Below, piece after piece: positions 42,667 to 50,156 of a stretch of 64,000 nt of DNA. Position numbers and translations under genes: made by a program. The notes below the pieces were generated by a model. That model saw only the letters and a program-made list of their open reading frames with translations, did no database searches and was not told the origin of the DNA. Source of the DNA: Candidatus Lachnoclostridium avicola (GTDB lineage: Bacteria; Bacillota; Clostridia; Lachnospirales; Lachnospiraceae); the NCBI GenBank assembly GCA_019114465.1, contig DXFM01000048.1:41475-105474 (forward strand), given 5' to 3'. Position 1 is the first letter of the stretch; each line of letters begins with the position of its first letter.

Positions 42667-43848
42667 TTATTTTTGTGCTTCTACCGCTTTAATGGTATCT
42701 AGATTTGCTTTTTCATATTCATTTAGTACGGAATCATCAAACTCATCCATTGAAAGATAACCGTAATACCATGGCTGTGCACTGAAATAAGCATTTAAAT
42801 CCTCGGTTTCGAATTTTCTTCCGTGGCGGGCATATATTTCATTTCTTGCCAGTCTCAGTTCCTCTTTAGATAATGCCATTAGTTCATCCGTACTGTAGTA
42901 AAGAGAATCACTATATGGCAATATGTAGTTATCCATTTCTATACTATAATAAGTTTCTTCATAATAATCTGGCTCATCAGTGAAAAACTGTCTGGACATA
43001 TCCTGAGTATCGTATCCCTCAACCAGTGCGGCAACCATAGCAAGTGTTAGTCGTGTATTGCCTTCTATATTCTCGAAACCGGTATATTCGATAGGCATAG
43101 CGACCACACGAACGAGGGAGTCCTCTACTGCGTTTATAGACGGGCCGACAAAATACACATAATATAAATTACCTACATCATCAGATAAATTTAAAATTGT
43201 AAAATTTCCATATTCTGAATCGGAAAAACTTTCTTCCCAAATTTGAATGACGTTTAGACCATCCAGAAAAGCGAATTGTCCTACGTATTTTTGGGGATTT
43301 TTTATCATGTAAGCGTAACTAAGGGAGTAATCAATGGGAAGTTCAGGAAGGACCTCTTCCGTCACCGGGAAAAATTCTGGATGTTCCGTAATGTATCGGC
43401 TTTGGTCTTCACTTAAGGAAAAAGAAACATCGGAAGTTTCTCCTATATTTTGTAAAACAGCTGCAAGATCAATGTCCATAACTGGCTGGGTTGTCTCTGC
43501 TGTATCTTCACTTCCAGTATTTGATGGATTTTCTTCAGCAGTTGTTTCATTTATTGCGGCGGTGCCCTCAGCTGTGCCAGGAGAGGTGGATTCAGAAGTA
43601 TCACTATTACCAATAACAGCAAGAAGTATCAGTATTATTATAGCTACACCTGCAATAATGAGAATGGTCTTTAATTTAGATGACTTCGGCTTTCCTGCTG
43701 ATTGCAGAGGGGGATTGACCTGTTTTTGAGAATCAGTAGATACATTTTCTGAATTACATAGTGTTGTCCCGCATTTCCCACAGAATGTTTCTTCCCCAGA
43801 AAGTGGATTTCCGCAAGAAGGACAATATTTATAATTGTGCTTTTTCAT
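42667..43848 (-). CDS. Membrane-anchored zinc-ribbon protein with C-terminal YARHG domain
   Basis: 'YCPSCGNPLSGEETFCGKCG', TM 'TILIIAGVAIIILILLAVI', 'LRLARNEIYARHGRKFETEDLNAYFSAQPWYYG'. Confidence 0.88.
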   Translation of the reverse strand: MKKHNYKYCPSCGNPLSGEETFCGKCGTTLCNSENVSTDSQKQVNPPLQSAGKPKSSKLKTILIIAGVAIIILILLAVIGNSDTSESTSPGTAEGTAAINETTAEENPSNTGSEDTAETTQPVMDIDLAAVLQNIGETSDVSFSLSEDQSRYITEHPEFFPVTEEVLPELPIDYSLSYAYMIKNPQKYVGQFAFLDGLNVIQIWEESFSDSEYGNFTILNLSDDVGNLYYVYFVGPSINAVEDSLVRVVAMPIEYTGFENIEGNTRLTLAMVAALVEGYDTQDMSRQFFTDEPDYYEETYYSIEMDNYILPYSDSLYYSTDELMALSKEELRLARNEIYARHGRKFETEDLNAYFSAQPWYYGYLSMDEFDDSVLNEYEKANLDTIKAVEAQK

Positions 43849-43852
43849 ATTC

Positions 43853-44542
43853 TTACCTCGTTTCTTCAAATGGGTGACCGCAGTTGGTACAGAATTTTGT
43901 TTCTTTTGGACATTTTGTGCCACATTCCGTGCAGTATTTGAATTCTGAATTTTGCGATGAATTTTCTAAAGGCGTCGCAGAACTTAAATTTGTTTTATCT
44001 GAGCAGATTTGCTGAATGTGGTATCCAATAATTCCCATTGCAACAACAACTTGTCGATAATAAGCTATTTTGCTTTTCAGACTTAAAAATGCCCTGAGAG
44101 GCGATTTTCTCCACCAGATTGTAAATGTATTATCATCTTGATAAGCCACATCATAAATCATTGTTTTATAAGTAATCACTGGTTGTCCGCCGCGGTCTTT
44201 TTCAATCGTCATATTAAGCGGTGTTAAAACAGGAATCAGATTCTGTATTAATACATCATAGGGAACTTTTTTCTCCAGGGCAAAGGGTTGTTTACGAAGC
44301 TGTCTCAGCTTTAAATCTAAAATGCATTCTTTAATAGCAAATCCTATTATGATTCCAAAGAAAGCTATAATTATTGAGCCACCAATATCGCCGGAACCTC
44401 TCAATCCTAAAATTGCTCCGATTGCAGCAGCTACATAATAAATTATGTTATAAGATCTTCCACCGTCTGTAATTGGTTCAGGAGAATTTAATTTTAAAGG
44501 TTCTTTCTTGCTATTTTTTGAATTTGGAAATTGCATATTCAT
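43853..44542 (-). CDS. Membrane protein with C-terminal zinc ribbon
   Basis: TM region 'IIYYVAAAIGAILGLRG', C-terminal 'YCTECGTKCPKETKFCTNCGHPF'. Confidence 0.8.
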   Translation of the reverse strand: MNMQFPNSKNSKKEPLKLNSPEPITDGGRSYNIIYYVAAAIGAILGLRGSGDIGGSIIIAFFGIIIGFAIKECILDLKLRQLRKQPFALEKKVPYDVLIQNLIPVLTPLNMTIEKDRGGQPVITYKTMIYDVAYQDDNTFTIWWRKSPLRAFLSLKSKIAYYRQVVVAMGIIGYHIQQICSDKTNLSSATPLENSSQNSEFKYCTECGTKCPKETKFCTNCGHPFEETR

Positions 44543-44826
44543 ACCTCCCCAATCTTTAGTTTGCTGTTTTCTTTTAAAAGTTGTCTTAATCTTCTTTCCG
44601 TGTAGCCGTACTTTGAAGCGATTGATTTAATATTACTCCCTCCTTTTTCTGGTTCAGCTATTTGTTTTATTATGTATTCTTTTGAGTAAAGCTTTTTAGG
44701 AAATGTAATCTGCTGACCTTTTAAATACTCATGTAGCAACAAAGTAGCGTCTACGCCGATCACTTCGGCAATGTCTTTATAAATTCCTGCAAAATCGGAT
44801 GCTTCTATTTTTTTCTCACGTTGCAA
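44539..44826 (-). CDS. Mor-like transcriptional regulator (copy A)
   Basis: 'GIYKDIAEVIGVDATLLLHEYLKGQQITFPKKLY..ASKYGYTERRLRQLLKE'. Confidence 0.8.
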   Translation of the reverse strand: MQREKKIEASDFAGIYKDIAEVIGVDATLLLHEYLKGQQITFPKKLYSKEYIIKQIAEPEKGGSNIKSIASKYGYTERRLRQLLKENSKLKIGEV

Positions 44827-44935
44827 ACTCCCTCCCTCTTTCGTATGCTGTTGATTCTGAGATAACTATACATTTTTTGAATTGAAATTACACTTTGCAA
44901 ATTTCCTTGAAATTTTCCTTGTAAATTTCCGGAAG
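44826..44935 (-). promoter_or_regulatory. 110-bp conserved leader upstream of Mor-like copy A
   Basis: 108/110 identical to 46061-46170; contains RBS-like gagggaggg and three AAATTT(T)CC iterons. Confidence 0.9.
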
Positions 44936-45106
44936 GCAAAAGAAAAACAGGAAAACTATTCTTATAAGAGTAGTCTTCCTGTTATGGAAATACCTGCATA
45001 GGGTATGATGAAATTAATGACACTTGACGCCATTTGACACCAGATTTGACACAACTTATATATATTCTGATAAATCCAGATAAACTATAAATGGGGCAAA
45101 AGAAGT

Positions 45107-45136
45107 GTTTATTACCTTATATATACGGTAATAAAC
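45107..45136. promoter_or_regulatory. Perfect 10-bp inverted repeat near right element end
   Basis: GTTTATTACC-ttatatatac-GGTAATAAAC. Confidence 0.85.
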
Positions 45137-45158
45137 TGTGATAAATGAACTTTTTTAA

Positions 45159-45234
45159 ATCCTCCCCTTTTTTATACCTCGCTTGTTCGCCGAGTGCAGC
45201 AGGCGGGGTATTTTTTGGGTTTTCCTTGATTTTT
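45159..45234. repeat. Right direct repeat of integrative element (attR candidate)
   Basis: 75/76 identical to 37311-37386. Confidence 0.93.
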
Positions 45235-45235
45235 T

Positions 45236-45326
45236 ACCTCTGCCGGCTGTCTGTCCAGATTATGGCTTATAGAACTGATGTGGGGTTTTTAGATGGTCTG
45301 TAAAGGTTGTACCTTTATAGATAGTG
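45236..45326 (-). pseudogene. Relic of serine resolvase gene 5' end and its upstream region
   Basis: 'ctctgccggctgtctgtccagattatggcttatagaactgatgtggg' matches the resolvase gene near 42255-42301; 'tttttagatggtctgtaaaggttgtacctttatagata' matches about 42430-42465. Confidence 0.8.
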
Positions 45327-45329
45327 CAC

Positions 45330-45794
45330 CTACTGTACATCGTCAAGTTGTGACTCTTCTTTTTCAGAGTCTTTCTGTTCTTGCTCCTGCTGCCACTTTT
45401 TAAAATCTTCTATATCTGTATAGGCAAATCGAATAGCAATAGCAATAACTGTAAGATCGTCTATATATCCTATTCCTGGAAGGATATCTGGAATTAAATC
45501 GACAGGACTAAGAAAGTATATTAATGCGGCTATCAGGCCAATAAGTGAACCTACCGGGATTTCCCTATATTCTTTATGTATATATGCTTTTATGAGGCTC
45601 ACAATTAAGGGAATATCTTTTATTTTTTCTTTAAATCCAGATACCGTTCCAATTTTGTCGCCTACTTGATCTAAAAATTTATTCATTTCTTTTTCGTTTT
45701 GCAAGAGCTGTTCGGCTTTTTTCTTATTAGCGTTTAAAGCTTTTTTAGCCTGCTTTTCTGTTATTTGTGGAGTTGTTTCATTTTTCTTCGCCAT
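45330..45794 (-). CDS. YkvA family (DUF1232) protein
   Basis: 'IPVGSLIGLIAALIYFLSPVDLIPDILPGIGYIDDLTVIAIAIRF'. Confidence 0.93.
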   Translation of the reverse strand: MAKKNETTPQITEKQAKKALNANKKKAEQLLQNEKEMNKFLDQVGDKIGTVSGFKEKIKDIPLIVSLIKAYIHKEYREIPVGSLIGLIAALIYFLSPVDLIPDILPGIGYIDDLTVIAIAIRFAYTDIEDFKKWQQEQEQKDSEKEESQLDDVQ

Positions 45795-46059
45795 CTTTGT
45801 CTCCTTCTTGTTTTTTTATCTGGCGTAATCGCCGCTCAGTGTACCCTAATTTTTTTGATAATTGCTTAATATCAGCATTTGGGTATGTAAGCTGTTTACG
45901 AACATATCCTATAGAATATAACTTTTTTGGAAATGTTATCTGTAATCCCTTGAAATTGTCGTATAGCTTAAGTGTTGCTTCGATACCAATAACCTCTGCA
46001 ATATCTTGGTATATTCCAGATAAATCAGAGGCGTTAATATCGCTGTTTTGAGCAATCAA
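45778..46059 (-). CDS. Mor-like transcriptional regulator (copy B)
   Basis: Paralogue of 44539-44826: 'GIYQDIAEVIGIEATLKLYDNFKGLQITFPKKLY..KKLGYTERRLRQIKKQ'. Confidence 0.8.
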   Translation of the reverse strand: MIAQNSDINASDLSGIYQDIAEVIGIEATLKLYDNFKGLQITFPKKLYSIGYVRKQLTYPNADIKQLSKKLGYTERRLRQIKKQEGDKDGEEK

Positions 46060-46060
46060 T

Positions 46061-46170
46061 AACTCCCTCCCTCTTTCGTATGCTGTTGATTCTGAGATAA
46101 CTATACATTTTTTGAATTGAAATTACACTTTGCAAATTTCCTTGAAATTTTCCTTATAAATTTCCAGAAG
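46061..46170 (-). promoter_or_regulatory. 110-bp conserved leader upstream of Mor-like copy B
   Basis: 108/110 identical to 44826-44935. Confidence 0.9.
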
Positions 46171-46240
46171 CTCAAAAACAGACAACTGTGGCCCTTTTTT
46201 ATCCCCCATGATATACTGGAGATCAAAGGAGGCTGATACA

Positions 46241-46957
46241 ATGTTTCAGAATAAAGTGGCGGTTATCACAGGGGGCGCCCAGGGCATCGGAAAATGTATT
46301 GCAGAAGAATTCCGGAAAAACGGAGCATCTGTCTGCATCATAGATGTACGGGAAAATGATTATTTTATCGGTGATCTGGCGGAAAAAGAGACCTTAGAGC
46401 GTTTTGCCAAAAAGGTGGCTGCGGAATACGGGAACGTGGACTGTCTGATCAACAACGCAATTCCCTTGATGAAGGGGATCGCTGGCTGCTCTTATGAAGA
46501 GTTCAATTACGCTCTGCGGGTAGGCGTGACGGCGCCGTTTTATCTTGCAAAGCTTTTTCTGCCGTACTTTTCTTCCGGTGCGTCCATTGTAAATATTTCT
46601 TCTTCCCGGGACCGCATGAGCCAGCCGCAGACCGAAAGCTATACCGCAGCGAAAGGGGGAATTGCGGCCCTTACCCACGCTCTGGCGGTAAGTCTTAGGG
46701 GAAAAGTCCGGGTCAATTCCATTTCTCCAGGCTGGATTGACACCGCTTACACAGAGTATACAGGCGCAGATGCGGTCCAGCAGCCCGCCGGCCGGGTGGG
46801 AAATCCCCTGGATATTGCCAATATGGTGCTGTATCTCTGCTCGGACAAAGCGGGATTTATCACCGGGGAAAATATATGTATTGACGGCGGTATGACGAAA
46901 CAGATGATTTACCACAATGATTTCGGGTGGACGCTGAATGAAGAGGAAAAACCATAG
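46241..46957 (+). CDS. SDR family oxidoreductase
   Basis: 'VAVITGGAQGIGKCIAEEF', 'SYTAAKGGIAALTHALA'; aaaggagg RBS. Confidence 0.93.
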   Translation: MFQNKVAVITGGAQGIGKCIAEEFRKNGASVCIIDVRENDYFIGDLAEKETLERFAKKVAAEYGNVDCLINNAIPLMKGIAGCSYEEFNYALRVGVTAPFYLAKLFLPYFSSGASIVNISSSRDRMSQPQTESYTAAKGGIAALTHALAVSLRGKVRVNSISPGWIDTAYTEYTGADAVQQPAGRVGNPLDIANMVLYLCSDKAGFITGENICIDGGMTKQMIYHNDFGWTLNEEEKP

Positions 46958-47035
46958 ATAATCTGCAAAGTTGACATAAAAAATCATTTCAGTTATACTA
47001 CGAAAAGAATTCTGACAAAAGAGAGGAACACAATC

Positions 47036-47446
47036 ATGATCCTGATCATTTGCACCGAGGACCGCTGGGGCATGGCCTTCAACGGCCGCCGGTTGAGCAT
47101 GGACCAGGCGGTTCGGGAGAAGATGCTGGAAATTGCTGCGGGGAAAACTCTGTGGATGAGCGGCTACAGCAGAAAACAGTTTGAAGAAGAAGAAAAGGAG
47201 CCGATCCGGGTGGACGACCGTTTTCTAGAAAAGGCGGGGAAAGGAGAGTACTGTTTCGCGGAACTGGAGGATGTGACCTCCTACGGAGACCGGCTGGAGG
47301 GAATTATCCTGTTTCGGTGGAACAGGAGATATCCGGCGGACCAGTACTTTGATCCGGAGCTGTTAAAGTCCTTTCACCTGGTGAAGACGGAAGAATTTCC
47401 GGGAAGATCCCATGAGAAGATCACCATGGAGGTGTACTCCTTATGA
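47036..47446 (+). CDS. Conserved protein of unknown function overlapping downstream nuclease gene
   Basis: 'MILIICTEDRWGMAFNGRRLSMDQAVREKM'; ATGA overlap with 47443 CDS. Confidence 0.7.
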   Translation: MILIICTEDRWGMAFNGRRLSMDQAVREKMLEIAAGKTLWMSGYSRKQFEEEEKEPIRVDDRFLEKAGKGEYCFAELEDVTSYGDRLEGIILFRWNRRYPADQYFDPELLKSFHLVKTEEFPGRSHEKITMEVYSL

Positions 47447-48405
47447 GCTGGCTGCGGAAAATGAGAACGACGGCGGCTCTACTTCTTGCAGCCGCGGTCT
47501 TTGGGATCGCAAGCTGCGGCGGAAGCCAGTTTCCGGCGGGCGGGGACTGGCCTGCCGCGGTGTCCGATGGACGAGGCGGCGCGGGAGAATCGGAGGGATT
47601 TTCCTTTGGCGAGGATGAAACGTCCCAGACAGGTGTGTACACCGGCGATCCCTATGAGACGGTCAACGGCAATGTCCCCTATTTTACAGAAGAGGAGCTG
47701 GCGGAGGGAAAGGAGTCCTTCGAGCATTACAGCGAGCTGGACCGGCTGGGGCGTTGCGGAGTGGCCTTTGCCAGCGTGGGGCAGGATCTGATGCCCACGG
47801 AGACCAGAGAGAGCATCAGCCAGATCAAGCCTTCCGGGTGGCAGACCGCCCGCTACGACATCGTGGACGGAGGTTATCTGTACAACCGCTGCCACCTGAT
47901 CGGCTATCAGCTGACGGCGGAAAACGCCAACGAGAAGAATCTGATCACCGGAACCAGGTACATGAATGTGGAGGGAATGCTTCCCTTTGAAAATATGACG
48001 GCGGACTATGTGAAGGAGACGGGCAACCATGTGCTCTACCGGGTTACGCCGGAATTTCAGGGGGACGAGCTGGTGGCCCGGGGAGTGCTTATGGAGGCCC
48101 GGTCGGTGGAAGATGACGGAGAGGGAATCAGCTTCTGCGTATTTGTCTATAATGTGCAGCCGGGCATTGAGATCGACTACGCCACCGGAGACAGCCGACT
48201 GGCGGGGGAAGAGACGGAAGAAACGACGTCCGGATCCCAGTCAGAGGAGATGGAGTATGTGCTCAACACCGGAACAAAGCGGTTTCACAAGCCGAACTGC
48301 AGCAGCGTAAAGGATATGAAGGAGGAAAACCGGGAGGACTATTTCGGAACCAGGGAGGAGCTTCTGGCGGAGGGATATGAGCCCTGCGGCCGCTGCAAAC
48401 CGTAA
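47443..48405 (+). CDS. Secreted DNA/RNA non-specific endonuclease with C-terminal Ada-like metal-binding domain
   Basis: Lipoprotein-like N-terminus, 'YNRCHLIGYQLTAENANEKNLITGTRYMN', C-terminal 'FHKPNCSSVKDMKEEN..LLAEGYEPCGRCKP'. Confidence 0.88.
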   Translation: MSWLRKMRTTAALLLAAAVFGIASCGGSQFPAGGDWPAAVSDGRGGAGESEGFSFGEDETSQTGVYTGDPYETVNGNVPYFTEEELAEGKESFEHYSELDRLGRCGVAFASVGQDLMPTETRESISQIKPSGWQTARYDIVDGGYLYNRCHLIGYQLTAENANEKNLITGTRYMNVEGMLPFENMTADYVKETGNHVLYRVTPEFQGDELVARGVLMEARSVEDDGEGISFCVFVYNVQPGIEIDYATGDSRLAGEETEETTSGSQSEEMEYVLNTGTKRFHKPNCSSVKDMKEENREDYFGTREELLAEGYEPCGRCKP

Positions 48406-48609
48406 AAACTAGGAAAAATCCGGTCTCAGCGGGAAAAAATGAAAAAAGCGGATCTTGAAAAAACCTAGGTTTTATGCGGGTTTCCAGGGGAAACGTGTCA
48501 ATTGAACAAAAAAAAATACACAATTTTGAAAAAAACATTTGCAAAATCCGAAGTTTTGTATTATACTATCTCACGTAGTCCTCGAGAGAACAAAAAGGAT
48601 GGTTACGCA

Positions 48610-49125
48610 ATGGCAACAATGTTGGAGACATGGAGAAATCTTGCGTACGGAGACGGGCTGGCAAAGAAGCAGCAGGAAGAGCTCTGGAGCAGATATTTCC
48701 AGATTGAAAAAGGTATTTACGAGCAGATCCTGACAGATCCCGCACAGGTAATTGAGGGAACGGTGAAGGAGCTTGCTGATAAGTATAATACAGACACTAT
48801 GATCATGACCGGTTTCCTGGACGGCATCAATGAGAGCCTGAAGGGATATGAGAATCCCATCGAGACCATGGATGAGAACACTCAGGTTAAGATTGAGATT
48901 GATCCGGAAAAGCTGTATTACAACATGGTGGAGGCGAAAGCCAACTGGCTCTATGAACTTCCCCAGTGGGACAGCATTCTCAGTGAAGAGAGACGGAAAG
49001 AGCTCTACAAGGAGCAGAAAGCTTCCGGTACGGTTCGCCGTCAGACGAAGAAGATCTATCCCAATGATCCGTGTCCCTGCGGCAGCGGAAAGAAATACAA
49101 AAAGTGCTGCGGAAAAAATTTATAA
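48610..49125 (+). CDS. SEC-C metal-binding motif protein
   Basis: C-terminal '[21 protein letters not shown]'; start chosen at ATG 48610. Confidence 0.9.
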   Translation: MATMLETWRNLAYGDGLAKKQQEELWSRYFQIEKGIYEQILTDPAQVIEGTVKELADKYNTDTMIMTGFLDGINESLKGYENPIETMDENTQVKIEIDPEKLYYNMVEAKANWLYELPQWDSILSEERRKELYKEQKASGTVRRQTKKIYPNDPCPCGSGKKYKKCCGKNL

Positions 49126-49161
49126 TGAAATGAATGCGGCTGGAAACAGCCGCAGAGATGA

Positions 49162-49235
49162 CGGGGTATGGCGTAGCTTGGTAGCGCGCTCGGCTGGGGG
49201 CCGAGAGGTCGCAGGTTCAAATCCTGTTGCCCCGA
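49162..49235 (+). tRNA. tRNA-Pro (anticodon GGG)
   Basis: Acceptor cggggta/tgccccg, anticodon arm ctcgg-ctGGGgg-ccgag, T arm gcagg-ttcaaat-cctgt. Confidence 0.93.
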
Positions 49236-49240
49236 TGAAT

Positions 49241-49281
49241 AAAAGTGCTGGGTGCCTGAGAACAGGTTCCTAGCACTTTTT
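49241..49281 (+). terminator. Terminator after tRNA-Pro
   Basis: aaaagtgctggg ... cctagcacttttt. Confidence 0.8.
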
Positions 49282-49349
49282 GTTTTACATATTTTTAAAA
49301 TTCAGGTAAATGAGTACGCCGCCGGAGGGCGGAAGGAGGAGCGGTGAAG

Positions 49350-50141
49350 ATGTCAAAAAAGAGGATTGCCAGCTTTGATGTGGATCAGACTCTGCTGGAT
49401 CATAAGACGTATCAGATTCCTGAAAGTGCACTGAGGGCAGTGAATGAGCTGCGGAAGGATTTTTACATTGTGCTGTCCACAGGACGGGATATGGACAACT
49501 ATTACAGCAAGCAGTACCGGGATGTGATTCAGCCGGATGCGGTGATTCATCTGAACGGGACGAAAATCACAGTGGGCGGAGAGCTGATCTATGAGCATGA
49601 GATGGACAGGACGCTGCTGAAGGAAATTCTGGATTATGCCGACAAAGCGGGCTACGCCCTGGGAGTGACCATTGGAAATGAGGACTATTATCTTCATCCT
49701 GAAGTGGTGGAGGAGACGGACCGGCTGCGCTGGGGTCGGTCAGAGCGGCGCTTTAAAGATCCCAGATCCCTGCTGGACCAGGGCGTGCGGACTCTGGCCT
49801 ATATTGGAAAGGAAGACGGCGCCATAGATATGGAGAAGCGCTTCCCCCAGCTGAAATTCCTCATGTTCGCCGGCCGCCTGGGAGCGGACGTGGTGGAGCG
49901 GGAGGCGTCCAAAGCCAAGGGACTTCTCCGCCTCTGCCAGTATTACGGCACCACTCCGGAGGATGCGGTGGCTTTTGGGGACAGTATGAATGATTTTGAG
50001 ATTCTGCAGACCGCCGGTCTGGGGATTGCCATGGGAAATGCCATGGATGAGCTGAAGGCGGTGGCGGATTACGTCACGTCTTCGGTGGGAGAGGATGGAA
50101 TCTGGAATGCCTGCGAGCATTTTAATTTTTTCAGGTCATGA
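49350..50141 (+). CDS. HAD superfamily (Cof-type) hydrolase
   Basis: 'IASFDVDQTLLDHKTYQIPESALRAV', 'AVAFGDSMNDFEILQTAGLGIAMGNAMDELK'. Confidence 0.92.
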   Translation: MSKKRIASFDVDQTLLDHKTYQIPESALRAVNELRKDFYIVLSTGRDMDNYYSKQYRDVIQPDAVIHLNGTKITVGGELIYEHEMDRTLLKEILDYADKAGYALGVTIGNEDYYLHPEVVEETDRLRWGRSERRFKDPRSLLDQGVRTLAYIGKEDGAIDMEKRFPQLKFLMFAGRLGADVVEREASKAKGLLRLCQYYGTTPEDAVAFGDSMNDFEILQTAGLGIAMGNAMDELKAVADYVTSSVGEDGIWNACEHFNFFRS

Positions 50142-50156
50142 AAGGAGAGAGGGACA

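Larger units (their letters stand above)
37311..45234. mobile_element. Integrative (mobilizable) element with tyrosine integrase, MobC-like and HUH relaxase
   Basis: Flanking 76-bp direct repeats (75/76), int adjacent to left repeat, xis-like, mobilisation genes, resolvase; AT-rich against a GC-rich host. Confidence 0.9.

Noticed and set aside
46160-46215. Third att copy that would bound the relic element on the right
   Set aside because: Only a short 'cccttttttatcccc' resemblance; no 76-bp repeat present, so the outer end of the relic is undefined
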